Shown: positions 19,351 to 28,079 of the stretch, one piece after another
Layout: each line of letters opens with the position of its first letter
How positions within the stretch are numbered: the stretch's first letter is position 1
Assembly (NCBI GenBank): GCA_026398875.1
Contig: JAPLSB010000021.1
Span: 248,001 to 312,000 of the forward strand
From: Gammaproteobacteria bacterium
Lineage (GTDB): Bacteria > Pseudomonadota > Gammaproteobacteria > Nevskiales > Nevskiaceae
Direction of reading: 5' to 3'
DNA length: 64,000 nt
Translations under genes and position numbers: made by a program
Notes under the pieces: generated by a model
What the model was told of the DNA's origin: nothing
What the model saw: only the letters and a program-made list of their open reading frames with translations
Database searches by the model: none

Positions 19351-20217
19351 ATGGTTTCCCAGACTCAACCCCCGAACGCCGCTGCAGCGTCGTGTTCGCC
19401 GCTGCCGTCGGCATCGTGGCTGCGTGAGCCGCTGCTGCACTTCCTGCTGATCGGCGCGCTGCTGTTCGCCATCGACCGCGCGCTGCTTGATCGCCGCGAC
19501 GACCCGAACACCATCGTCATCACCGCCGAGGTCGATGCCGAAGCGGCACAGCTGTTCGAGACCGCGCGTGGCCGCAAGCCGAATGCCGACGAGGTGCGCG
19601 CGCTGCGCCAGATCTGGCTCGACAACGAAGTGCTGTACCGCGAAGGGCTGGCGCTGGGCGTCGATCGTGGTGACAGCGCGATCCGCGAGCGGGTGATCTT
19701 CAAGTCGCTGAGCCTGGTCGACGCCGATCTGCCGGTGCCGGAGATCAGCGATGCCGATCTGCGGGCCTGGTTCGAAGCGCGCCGCGATACCTACGACACC
19801 CCGGCCCGTTACGACTTCGAGGAAGCCGCGCTTCGCGGCGAACGCAGCGAAGCCACGATCCGCGATCTGGTCGCCCGGCTGGCCAGCGGCGACGAGGCCG
19901 GCGATGGCGACGCCGAGTTGCGCGTGTTCAAGGGGCGGCCACGCGCCAACATCGTGCAGAGCTACGGCGACGATTTCGCCAAGGCGCTCGACGCCGCAGC
20001 GCCGGGCGTCTGGCAGGCGATGCAGACCCGGGACGGCTGGCGCGCGATGCGGGTGACGGCGAAGTCCGCGCTGACGCCGGCCAGCTTCGAGGCCTTGCGC
20101 GGACCGGTGCTGCAGGACTGGCGCGATGCCCGGTCGGCCGAGCTGCGTACCGCAGCGGTCCGCAAGATCGCCAGCCGCTACACGATCCGCAACGACGCCG
20201 ACGCTGCCGCGCCATGA
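19351..20217 (+). CDS. membrane-anchored PpiC/SurA-like peptidyl-prolyl isomerase
   Basis: The 288-residue protein has one N-terminal membrane segment (about residues 26-44) after a short cytoplasmic lead, then a periplasmic part. The D-E-V-R-A-L-R-Q-I-W-L-D-N-E-V-L-Y-R-E-G helical region and the later E-I-S-D-A-D-L-R-A-W-F-E segment are typical of PpiC/SurA-type proteins with an N-terminal chaperone part. The isomerase domain (about residues 140-245) is divergent and catalysis is unproven. The ATG at 19351 is preferred, although no strong ribosome site is seen; a TTG two codons earlier is possible. Its end overlaps the HupE-like gene by four bases, so these two are translationally coupled. 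Confidence 0.75.
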   Translation: MVSQTQPPNAAAASCSPLPSASWLREPLLHFLLIGALLFAIDRALLDRRDDPNTIVITAEVDAEAAQLFETARGRKPNADEVRALRQIWLDNEVLYREGLALGVDRGDSAIRERVIFKSLSLVDADLPVPEISDADLRAWFEARRDTYDTPARYDFEEAALRGERSEATIRDLVARLASGDEAGDGDAELRVFKGRPRANIVQSYGDDFAKALDAAAPGVWQAMQTRDGWRAMRVTAKSALTPASFEALRGPVLQDWRDARSAELRTAAVRKIASRYTIRNDADAAAP

Positions 20218-21167
20218 GCCGCGCTGCGTGGGTGCTGGCGCTGCTGCTGCTGGCCTGGCTGCCGCGGCCGGCCGTCGCGCACGAGATGAGCATGGCCGAG
20301 ATGCAGCTGCGCGAGCAGGCGCCGGGCAAGTTCATCTGGCAGTGGTCGGCGGTCAACGACAAGCGGCCAATGGGCAATGACCTGCGCCTGGTCTGGCCGG
20401 AAGGCTGCATCAGCGAGCCGAACGCCTTGCGCTGCAGCAACGGCCTGCGCGGCCGGCTGGCGGTCGAAGGGCTCGGCGACCGCTACTCGGCGGCGATCAT
20501 TCGCATCACCTGGCTCGATGGCCAGACGCGCGTCCACACGCTGACCGCCCGCCAGCAGCAGGTGCAGCTGTTCGGTACCGCCGACGACGATCGCGGTGTC
20601 GGCGAGATCGCCAGCGCCTATGTCGTGCTCGGCGTCGAACACATCCTCGGTGGCTTCGATCACCTGATGTTCGTGATCGCGCTGCTGTTCCTGGTCGGCT
20701 TCAACAAGCGGCTGGTGCTGACCATCACGGCATTCACCGCCGCTCACAGCCTGACCCTCGCGTCCAGCGCGCTCGGCTGGCTGACGCTGCGCGGCCCGCC
20801 GGTCGAAGCGACGATCGCGCTGTCGATCCTGCTGGTGGTCGGCGAAGCGATGCATGCGCGGCCGACCTTGGCGCGGCGCTGGCCGGCGCTGGTCGCCTTC
20901 CTGTTCGGTCTGGTGCACGGGCTCGGCTTCGCCGGTGCGCTGAACGATATCGGGCTGCCGCAGCAGCATCTGCCGGTGGCGCTGCTGAGCTTCAACGTCG
21001 GCGTCGAACTCGGCCAGCTGGCCGTCGTCGTGCTGGCGTTCCTGCTGTGGAAGGTCGGTGCACGCCTGCCCAGTCTGCAGCGCATGCGGGTGCCGGCGCT
21101 GTACGCGATGGGCAGCGTCGCCGCGTTCTGGTCGATCGAACGAGTGCTGGCGGTGCTGTCGCCGTAG
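20214..21167 (+). CDS. HupE/UreJ family membrane protein
   Basis: The 317-residue protein has a cleavable signal (about residues 1-22), a periplasmic N-terminal domain of about 110 residues, and six or seven membrane segments. The core motif G-V-E-H-I-L-G-G-F-D-H-L-M-F followed by T-A-F-T-A-A-H-S-L-T-L is diagnostic of the HupE/UreJ group, whose characterised members move nickel or cobalt across membranes. The histidines in these motifs could be metal ligands. Substrate here is unknown. The start ATG overlaps the PpiC-like gene stop. It is the last gene of the cluster begun by the PHP-type hydrolase. Confidence 0.85.
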   Translation: MSRAAWVLALLLLAWLPRPAVAHEMSMAEMQLREQAPGKFIWQWSAVNDKRPMGNDLRLVWPEGCISEPNALRCSNGLRGRLAVEGLGDRYSAAIIRITWLDGQTRVHTLTARQQQVQLFGTADDDRGVGEIASAYVVLGVEHILGGFDHLMFVIALLFLVGFNKRLVLTITAFTAAHSLTLASSALGWLTLRGPPVEATIALSILLVVGEAMHARPTLARRWPALVAFLFGLVHGLGFAGALNDIGLPQQHLPVALLSFNVGVELGQLAVVVLAFLLWKVGARLPSLQRMRVPALYAMGSVAAFWSIERVLAVLSP

Positions 21168-21265
21168 ATGTCGGGCGCTGCTGCCGTCGATCGGCGAGGG
21201 CTGTTCCTTCCTTGAAGCGCTCGGCCGCGGCCGCAACGATCGGGGACCGACAGGAGCCGATACCG

Positions 21266-22084
21266 ATGAACGCCACGCCGCCGATTCGCGCCACCGTGAA
21301 CTACAGCGCCGACAACGGTCGGCGTCTGAATACCTGGTTCTACGAGCCGACCGAAGCGGTCGATCGCAACCCGCCGGGCAGCGAGCCGCGCGAAGTGACG
21401 ATCCACGATGGCTGGCCGGATGCCGCGCGGCTTTCCGCCGATCGCGAAGGCTTCGAGATTCACGACTTTCCGGCCAGCTTCACGGCCTTCGATGACGAAG
21501 CGGCGGTGACGTCGGCCTACTACGCGCAGGTCATCGCCCATGTGCAGCGCCACACCGGTGCTGCGCGGGTCGTGGTCTTCGACCACACGATCCGCCGCCG
21601 GATGCCGGACGACCTGAAGGCGCAGACCGCGGTGCAGCGGCCGGCCGTGATGCTGGTGCACAGCGACTACACCGCCCGAAGCGGACCGCAGCGGCTGCGC
21701 GATCTGCTGCCGGACGAAGCCGAGGCGCTGCTGGCGCGGCGCGTGGCGTTCTACAACGTCTGGAAGCCGCTGCGCGCGCGCGTCGAGGAACTGCCGCTTG
21801 CGGTTTGCGATGCCACGACGCAGGTGCCGGACGATCTGTTGCTGATGGACCTGAAGTATCGCGAGCGCACCGGCGAGATCCACGTGATGCGGCCGAACCC
21901 GGCGCATCGCTGGACCTATTTCCCCGGCATGGACGCTACGCAGGCGCTGCTGCTGAAGACCTACGACAGTTCAACCGACGGCCGCGCCCGGTTCATGTTC
22001 CACACCGCGTTCGAGCATCCGGATACCCGGCCCGATGCGCTGCCGCGCGAAAGCATCGAAGTGCGGACGATGGCGTTCTTCTGA
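21266..22084 (+). CDS. CmcJ/AsaB-type oxidoreductase
   Basis: The 272-residue product carries the full set of motifs of the CmcJ/NvfI/AsaB family: V-V-F-D-H-T-I-R-R-R near residue 108, L-V-H-S-D-Y-T-A-R-S-G-P-Q-R near 131, Y-N-V-W-K-P-L near 165, P-N-P-A-H-R-W-T-Y-F-P and the late F-H-T-A-F-E-H-P-D. These soluble enzymes are linked to hydroxylation or desaturation steps in cephamycin and fungal secondary metabolism. A CAGGAG site supports the ATG at 21266. No biosynthetic cluster is nearby, so its substrate is unknown. Confidence 0.85.
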   Translation: MNATPPIRATVNYSADNGRRLNTWFYEPTEAVDRNPPGSEPREVTIHDGWPDAARLSADREGFEIHDFPASFTAFDDEAAVTSAYYAQVIAHVQRHTGAARVVVFDHTIRRRMPDDLKAQTAVQRPAVMLVHSDYTARSGPQRLRDLLPDEAEALLARRVAFYNVWKPLRARVEELPLAVCDATTQVPDDLLLMDLKYRERTGEIHVMRPNPAHRWTYFPGMDATQALLLKTYDSSTDGRARFMFHTAFEHPDTRPDALPRESIEVRTMAFF

Positions 22085-22099
22085 GATCGCAGCGACGGC

Positions 22100-22819
22100 T
22101 CAGCGCCCGAACAGCTTGCCGAGATCGGGCAGTACCATCGGCGGGCTCGGCAGTTCGAAGCGCACGGCCGCCGGTGTGACTGGATCGAGTCGCTCCAGCA
22201 AAAAGCTGTTGCCGATGCGCAGCAGGCCGGTGCCGCGGTTGCGCAGTTCCTTCGCCAGCTGTTCGTTGGCTTCCGAATCAAGCTCGGGAAACGCATGGGC
22301 GACGATGCGGCCGGTGGCCAGCAGCGCGTCGGTCAGTTCGCGCACGCGCGGATCGCTGGTCAGCACCAGTTCGTCCTGACGTTCACGGCCCGCCGTGTTG
22401 ACGGTGGTCAGCAGCCAGACGCGGCCGGTGAAGCCGGCGATGGTCTCGATGCGGCCCGGGCCGGTCAGATTGACGAAGCGGCCATCGGTGACCAGCGAGC
22501 GCGGTGCCAGGCTGCGTGCCATGCCGCCGAACTGGGCCATGGTCTGCGCGTAGTCGAACACCATCTGCTGGCCGTTCAGATTGGCCACGGCATAGGCGCT
22601 GCTGTCGCGCACCAGCAGATAGCCGTCGACGCCGCGATTGGCCTGCAGCCGGACGCGCTTGGCGCTATCGAACTCGATGCGCGAGCGCACCGACTGCGCG
22701 CCCGGATCGTTCAGGTTGTCGCCGGCCACGATGCTGGCGCTGCCGCCGGCCTGGGCGGCACCGACCATCAGCAGCGCAACGAGCGCGACCAGAAACGACA
22801 GGTACAGACGAGTCAGCAT
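22100..22819 (-). CDS. hypothetical exported protein, 239 aa
   Basis: I do not recognise the family. The protein has a clear signal peptide (about residues 1-24, ending A-Q-A) and a mature part of mixed strands and helices, with W-L-L-T-T-V-N near residue 134 and a C-terminal L-P-D-L-G-K-L-F-G-R. It is probably periplasmic. It is convergent with the CmcJ-type gene at 16 bp and follows yhhQ on the same strand after 82 bp. Confidence 0.55.
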   Translation of the reverse strand: MLTRLYLSFLVALVALLMVGAAQAGGSASIVAGDNLNDPGAQSVRSRIEFDSAKRVRLQANRGVDGYLLVRDSSAYAVANLNGQQMVFDYAQTMAQFGGMARSLAPRSLVTDGRFVNLTGPGRIETIAGFTGRVWLLTTVNTAGRERQDELVLTSDPRVRELTDALLATGRIVAHAFPELDSEANEQLAKELRNRGTGLLRIGNSFLLERLDPVTPAAVRFELPSPPMVLPDLGKLFGR

Positions 22820-22901
22820 TGGGATGGCTCCGGAACGGCAGTGCAGGGCAGGCCTGCACGGTCGCAGGCCGTGCCCGAACCCAAGCTGAACGGCACCGCT
22901 G

Positions 22902-23627
22902 TCAGCCGACCTTGCCGCTGCGGCCTTCGTCCTTCAGCGAGAACGGTGTGAACGAGGTGTCGGTGTCGTAGGTATCGACCCCTTCGACGCGCTTCAGGCT
23001 GTTGACCACCCAATAGGTCAGCGGTGTGAACAGCACTTCGACGCCGACCTTGAACAGCACGTTGAACGCCATCAGTGAGGCCAGCGTGGCGCTGTCGAGG
23101 ATTCCGTAGAACGCCACCGGGTAGAACAGCAGGCTGTCGATCGACTGGCCGCAGATTGTCGAGCCGATGGTGCGCATCCACAGGTGCCGGCCCTGGCTCC
23201 AGACCTTCATGCGCGCCATCACGAACGAATTGACGAAGTCGCCGACCCAGAACGCCAGGATGCTGGCGACGACGATGCGCCAGGTGTTGCCGAACACGGT
23301 TTCCAGTGCCGGCTGCAGCACCTTGTTGTATTCGGAGGTCGGGCTGGCCGGCATCGCCAGAATGATGGTGCTCATCGTCGTCGCGAAGATCATCGCCGCG
23401 AAGCCGGCCCAGATCGCGCGGCGGGCGCGGGCAAAGCCGTACACCTCGGTGATCACGTCGCCGAAGATGTAGCTGATCGGGAAGAACAGGTTGCCGGCGC
23501 CGAAGGTGACGACGCCGATGATCGGCAAGGTCAGCACGCAGGCCTTGGCCGGACCGATCAGGTTCGAGCACAGCAGCACCGCGACGGTGCCGGCCATCAG
23601 GAAATCGTAGTAACGGAAGTTGCGCAC
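22902..23627 (-). CDS. yhhQ: queuosine precursor transporter
   Basis: YhhQ imports the queuosine precursors preQ0/preQ1 or queuine across the inner membrane for tRNA modification. The 241-residue product is close to the family length (about 220) and has six hydrophobic segments. It shows the diagnostic N-terminal F-R-Y-Y-D-F followed by L-L-C-S-N-L-I-G, and F-P-I-S-Y-I-F-G-D-V-I-T-E-V-Y-G. The first in-frame ATG is inside the first membrane segment, so I chose the GTG at 23627, which gives M-R-N-F-R-Y-Y-D; no strong ribosome site precedes it. The extra C-terminal tail is polar. It lies behind a small unknown gene on the same strand. Confidence 0.9.
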   Translation of the reverse strand: MRNFRYYDFLMAGTVAVLLCSNLIGPAKACVLTLPIIGVVTFGAGNLFFPISYIFGDVITEVYGFARARRAIWAGFAAMIFATTMSTIILAMPASPTSEYNKVLQPALETVFGNTWRIVVASILAFWVGDFVNSFVMARMKVWSQGRHLWMRTIGSTICGQSIDSLLFYPVAFYGILDSATLASLMAFNVLFKVGVEVLFTPLTYWVVNSLKRVEGVDTYDTDTSFTPFSLKDEGRSGKVG

Positions 23628-23674
23628 GCGTGATGCCAGAGAGACGGCCGCCCGGTGCGGCAGCGGAAGCTTAG

Positions 23675-24094
23675 CTAGACGCGCGGCCCGCCGCCCGACT
23701 TGACCGACGGATCGAGCACGAGGGTTTCGCCAGGATTGGTCCGGCTGCGCGACACGAAGTGCAGCAGCATGTCGATCCCGGTGAATGCCGTGGCGCCCGG
23801 CTTCAGTCGCAGCACAATCCCGCGCTGCCCGGGCAGTGATTTGATCTCGAGGTGGGCGAGGCCATCGGCGTCGGCCGGATTCTTCGCGCTGACCGGATTC
23901 GGCCAGCGGAACTTCCACTTCGCGTAGGCCTCGCTGCTCAACCAGTAGGTCGCGATATCGCTCAAGTCGATGACGCGGCCGTAGACCAGCGTGATCTCTG
24001 GCACGTTCTGGCATTGGTTGCCGGTGATCGTGGCGAGCGTCAGCGTGAGCAGCATGTCCTTCTTCGGTCCGAAATCCCTGATTGACGTGAGCAT
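23675..24094 (-). CDS. hypothetical protein, 139 aa
   Basis: I do not recognise this protein. The ATG at 24094 has a GGAG site eight bases upstream, which supports the start. It has no clear signal peptide; the first 30 residues are moderately hydrophobic and include T-L-T-L-A-T-I-T-G-N. The rest looks beta-rich, with Y-A-K-W-K-F-R-W-P near residue 71. It sits between the TIR-TPR gene (57 bp upstream) and yhhQ (47 bp downstream), all on the minus strand. Confidence 0.55.
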   Translation of the reverse strand: MLTSIRDFGPKKDMLLTLTLATITGNQCQNVPEITLVYGRVIDLSDIATYWLSSEAYAKWKFRWPNPVSAKNPADADGLAHLEIKSLPGQRGIVLRLKPGATAFTGIDMLLHFVSRSRTNPGETLVLDPSVKSGGGPRV

Positions 24095-24151
24095 GGGCAA
24101 CTCCGTTATGTGGGGACCGGGCGGGTCCATTGATGAGGGTGCTCGGGCGCT

Positions 24152-26314
24152 TCAGTCGAGTCCGCGGTCCTGTTTCGCCCGCGCCCTCAGTCGTGGGCAG
24201 TCCAGTGTCGGTGCCGTGGCCTCGATCGGCCGGGCGGAGGTCGGACAGCGCCGCTCGATGAAGCTGATGACACTGTAGGCCCATGGCGCGGCGTTGTCGG
24301 GGAGCGCTGCGTCGGCAATGTGATCGGTGCCATTCATCAGGCCGAGCAGCGCCTGCAGGCGACTGCCACGACGGCCCATCTCCGGCGCCTTTTCGTCGAT
24401 CGCTGACAGCGCGCTGCTGGCGGCCTCGCGGTGCTGCGCGGTGGCGGCCGCGTCGCGATCGACGTACAGCGCCAGTTCCAGCGCCATCAGGTGGGCGCTG
24501 GCCCGGATCACCGGCGCGTACAGGCTGTCCGCAGGCGTTCCGTCAGCGATCCGCAGCGCATCCTGGGCAATGCGATGCGCTTGCGTCGCATCGCCATCAC
24601 GAAAGGCCAGCGCGTAGCGCAGGTCCCAGACCGACAGCAGCGACACGCGCGCCAGGTTCAGCGCCGGGTCCCGCTGCAGCACGCTGGTCAGCGCGGCATC
24701 GGCGCCGGCCAGCCCGGCGCGGGCAGCGTCCCAGTGCCGAAGCTGGTAGCGGGCCGAGGCGTCGACCTGTGTCAGATAGGCACGGTCGACCTGATAGTCG
24801 AGGTTGTCGGCATCGGTGGCGATCAGCACCTCGATCCGCTGCAGGCCTTCCTCGGCGATCGCCAATGCCAGCGTCGGCTGTCCGGCCTCGATCGCGGCGA
24901 TGCCGTAGGTGGACAACGCGTTGCAGAACGCTTCCAGCAGCCGATGATCATCCGGTGCCTGGGCCAGCAGCGCACGGTGGCGGCGGGCGTGCTCGCCGAG
25001 CACCGCCAGGCCTTCGTTGCGCTGGCCGAGCGCGGCCAGCGTCGACCCCTGCCAGCTCAGCGCGGTCAGCAGGCTGGCGTTGACCTCGGTCGGCAGCGGG
25101 CCTTCCTGCAGCAGCGTCTCGACCACCGCCATCGACTGCTGGAACAGCGGCAGCGCTTCGGCGTGGCGCTTGCGCTCGTGCGCCAGCACGCCAAGGTTGC
25201 TCAGCGCGTAGGCCACCTCGGTGCGCCACTCGCGGTTGCCCGGCTCGCGTTCGACCAGCGTTTCGGCGATCTGCCGATAGGCGCGGAAGCCGGTTTCGGC
25301 GCCGTCGAAATCACCGGCCCGCCACGCGGCATAGCCAACCCAGTATTCGATCTGGCCCAGCTCGAACAGCAGCGCGTTGCTGGCCGGCGTGCGTGCAACC
25401 AGATCGCGCTGCAGTTCACGGGCGGCGGTCAGCGTCACCACCGCTTCGCCGGGCCGGCCCTGCGCGAAGCGCACCTCGCCGATCTGGCGCAGCGCCTTCG
25501 CGCGTGCGGCCAGCGCTCTCGGGCCGGGATCGCGGCCACGGTCGAGGCCTGCGAAGTAGGCCATCGCGCGATCGCCGACGGCATCGAGAATGCCGAGCTT
25601 GCCAAGCGGCTCCAGCTGGCCGCGCAGTTCGCCGAGCATGAAGCCGATCAGCTCCTCGCCCTGCTGGCGGCTGCGCTCGGCTTCGTCGCGGGCGCGCAGC
25701 GCCACCAGCGCCAGTGCCGCCGTCAGCACTGAAACCGCCAGGCTCAGCGCGGCCACGGCGATCAGCCGGCGGTTGCGCGCCACCAGATCGCGCCGCTTCA
25801 GCTCGTCGAAGCCGACACCGAGCAGGCCGGCGATGATCTTCAGCCGCGCGTGATCGCGACCATCGGCATCCTCGTGCAGGCCGGCGGCCAGCGGTTCGAT
25901 GCCGCGCTCGCGCAGCACCGGCGGCAGGCATTCGCGGGCCGGGTCGGCGGCGTTCGGTTCGCCATCGGCGATCAGGCACAGCAGGCGCGACGGCTGGCCC
26001 TGCTGAAGGAACGCGGTGACCTCGTCATTGACCCAGCGCGAGGCCGCCGACTGCGGCGAACAGATCAGCACGAAGCAGCGCGACTGCGCGATCGCTTCGA
26101 TCAGCTGGTCGGCCAGCGGCCCGGCCGCCAGCTCGTCGCGATCGCGGAAGATCGGATACAGCCGCGCCGGTACCGGACCATGCGCGCCGGCACTGCCGAC
26201 CAGCCGCGCTGGCACGCGGTAGCGCTCGATCGCCCGATGCAGCCATTCCGCCACCTTGCGGTCGCGATGGCTGTAGCTGATGAAGCCCGGATACTTGAAG
26301 ACCGCTGCGTTCAC
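24152..26314 (-). CDS. TIR domain - transmembrane - TPR protein
   Basis: The 720-residue protein starts with a TIR domain (F-I-S-Y-S-H-R-D at residues 11-18, BB-loop-like F-R-D-R-D-E-L at 56-62, S-R-W-V-N-D-E with Glu98 where bacterial TIR NADases keep the catalytic Glu). One membrane segment follows at about 185-208. The remaining 500 residues are TPR-like helical repeats, with the linker F-M-L-G-E-L-R-G-Q-L-E-P-L-G common to this type. The TIR would be cytoplasmic and the repeats periplasmic. NADase activity, signalling or defence are all possible; none is proven. A GGGGA site supports the GTG at 26314. It follows the photolyase gene after 55 bp. Confidence 0.85.
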   Translation of the reverse strand: MNAAVFKYPGFISYSHRDRKVAEWLHRAIERYRVPARLVGSAGAHGPVPARLYPIFRDRDELAAGPLADQLIEAIAQSRCFVLICSPQSAASRWVNDEVTAFLQQGQPSRLLCLIADGEPNAADPARECLPPVLRERGIEPLAAGLHEDADGRDHARLKIIAGLLGVGFDELKRRDLVARNRRLIAVAALSLAVSVLTAALALVALRARDEAERSRQQGEELIGFMLGELRGQLEPLGKLGILDAVGDRAMAYFAGLDRGRDPGPRALAARAKALRQIGEVRFAQGRPGEAVVTLTAARELQRDLVARTPASNALLFELGQIEYWVGYAAWRAGDFDGAETGFRAYRQIAETLVEREPGNREWRTEVAYALSNLGVLAHERKRHAEALPLFQQSMAVVETLLQEGPLPTEVNASLLTALSWQGSTLAALGQRNEGLAVLGEHARRHRALLAQAPDDHRLLEAFCNALSTYGIAAIEAGQPTLALAIAEEGLQRIEVLIATDADNLDYQVDRAYLTQVDASARYQLRHWDAARAGLAGADAALTSVLQRDPALNLARVSLLSVWDLRYALAFRDGDATQAHRIAQDALRIADGTPADSLYAPVIRASAHLMALELALYVDRDAAATAQHREAASSALSAIDEKAPEMGRRGSRLQALLGLMNGTDHIADAALPDNAAPWAYSVISFIERRCPTSARPIEATAPTLDCPRLRARAKQDRGLD

Positions 26315-26369
26315 GCCATTCCCCGATCCCCGGTTCCGGCCATCCGTTGCGCCGGAAGCGTTGCGGAGC

Positions 26370-27950
26370 CTAGTCAGCGCCGTACGGGGCGGCAAGCGGC
26401 GCCTGGTCGCTGCCGAGATCGAGTCCGAGCTGCGGCGTGGCAGGTGGCGCACGGCGCGGTCGCGTGGTCGGCGGCAGCCCGGCCTTGCGGCTGCCGTGGC
26501 GTTCCTGGATCGCGTCGGCGGCGCGGTGGAAGTCCAGCCCCTTGCGCACTGCCCAGATGCGGTCGCGAGCGATCCGCGCTGCTTCGATCGGATCGACGAC
26601 CGGCAGCGGATAGTCGCGGCCGAGCACGATGCCGGCGCTGCGCTGCGCGGCCTCGTCCATCTTCCACGGCGTGTGCAGCAGCGCGGTCGGCAACGCTGCC
26701 AGCTCCGGCAGCCAGCGGCGCATGAAGACGCCGTCCGGGTCCTGGTCGAGGCCCTGCTTGACCGGGTTGTAGATGCGGATCGTGTTGATGCCGGTCACGC
26801 CACTCTGCATCTGCATCTGCGGGTAGTGGATGCCCGGCTCGTAGTCGCTGAAGCACCGGGCCAGATGCAGCGCCGGGCGGCGCCAGTGCAGCCACAGGTG
26901 GTAGCTCGACACCGCGCACAACATCGCCCGCATCCGGAAGTTGATCCAGCCGGTCGCGATCAGGCTGCGCATGCAGGCATCGACGAACGGCAGGCCGGTG
27001 CGGCCTTCGGCCCAGGCCGTGAAGCGGGCTTCGTCGAACTCGCTTTCGCGCAGACCGTCGTAGGCGCGATGGGTGTTGGCGAATTCCAGCTGGGGCTCGG
27101 TTTCGAGTTTCTGGATGAAGTGGCAATGCCAGTGCAGCCGGCCGATGAACGCCCGCAGCGCTCGTTTCCAGGTCGCCTGCTCGTCGGGCGGCAGGCCGTC
27201 GAGGCGCTGCAGCTGCAGGGCGGCGGCCTGCGCCGCTTCGCGCAGCGACAGCGTGCCGAAGGCCAGATGCGGCGACAGCCGCGAGCACGACTCCACCGCC
27301 GTCAGCGGGCTCGACAGTTCGCGGTGATAGCGGCCACCGCGCTCGGTCAGGAAGCTGTGCAGCGCGGCTTCGGCCTGCGAGCGGCCACCGCGCTGGCGGC
27401 CCGGGCAGGGATCATCGGCCAGCCACGGCAGCTGCTCCGCGGCCATCGCTCCGGCATCGACGTCGACCGGCAGCAGCTGCTGCGGCGTGGCCACGATGTC
27501 GGCCGACATCCGCTGATCCCAGCGCCGCGCCCAGCCATCGCGGCTGCGCATCCGGCGGATCACGCCGTTCTGGGCGATCTCGGTCCAATGGATGCCGTGT
27601 TCGCGCGCCCAGTCGCCGACTGCGAGATCGCGGCGGTAGCTCCAGTCGTTGCCGGTTTCCTCGTGGCTCCACAGCGCGAAGGCACCGCGCTTCTGGCGCA
27701 GCGCCTCGAACACGGCAACCGCTTCGCCGCGCCGGATCACCAGCGGCTGGCCGCGCTCGGCCAGTGCCGCGCGCAGCTCGACGAGCGATTCGCGAATGAA
27801 CGCCCAGTGCCGTCCGGCGGCATCCGGCTGCTGCCACAGCGTCGGCTCGACGAGGTAGATCGGCAGCACCGGGCCGGCCGCTGCGGCAAGCGCCAGCGGC
27901 GCGTGATCATGGATGCGCAGATCGCGCTTGAACCAGACGACTTGGAGCAT
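26370..27950 (-). CDS. deoxyribodipyrimidine photolyase / cryptochrome family protein
   Basis: The 526-residue protein has the N-terminal photolyase fold (V-V-W-F-K-R-D-L-R near residue 4) and the FAD-binding C-terminal domain, with R-L-S-P-H-L-A-F-G-T-L-S near residue 232 and the W-I-N-F-R-M-R-A-M segment near residue 350. These are the conserved FAD and DNA contacts. It probably repairs UV-induced pyrimidine dimers with blue light, but this longer subfamily with a Pro/Arg-rich C-terminal tail of about 50 residues is poorly characterised, and a cryptochrome-like sensing role cannot be excluded. It is divergent from the kinase fusion at 28080 by 129 bp and upstream of the TIR-TPR gene. Confidence 0.9.
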   Translation of the reverse strand: MLQVVWFKRDLRIHDHAPLALAAAAGPVLPIYLVEPTLWQQPDAAGRHWAFIRESLVELRAALAERGQPLVIRRGEAVAVFEALRQKRGAFALWSHEETGNDWSYRRDLAVGDWAREHGIHWTEIAQNGVIRRMRSRDGWARRWDQRMSADIVATPQQLLPVDVDAGAMAAEQLPWLADDPCPGRQRGGRSQAEAALHSFLTERGGRYHRELSSPLTAVESCSRLSPHLAFGTLSLREAAQAAALQLQRLDGLPPDEQATWKRALRAFIGRLHWHCHFIQKLETEPQLEFANTHRAYDGLRESEFDEARFTAWAEGRTGLPFVDACMRSLIATGWINFRMRAMLCAVSSYHLWLHWRRPALHLARCFSDYEPGIHYPQMQMQSGVTGINTIRIYNPVKQGLDQDPDGVFMRRWLPELAALPTALLHTPWKMDEAAQRSAGIVLGRDYPLPVVDPIEAARIARDRIWAVRKGLDFHRAADAIQERHGSRKAGLPPTTRPRRAPPATPQLGLDLGSDQAPLAAPYGAD

Positions 27951-28079
27951 GGCGCCATCGTACCGGGCTGCCGGGGACGCGGCGCGGCACGCCCGCGCAC
28001 GGGCGATTGCAGCGGACGCCTGTGCTACGGTCATCAAGTCCCCGATCTGCCGGCCACCCTGCTGCTGTCGCCCTTTTTC

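Noticed and set aside
26280..28079. upstream extension of the kinase-fusion frame
   Set aside because: It overlaps the photolyase antisense and looks non-coding; the winged-helix domain starts just after the GTG at 28080.
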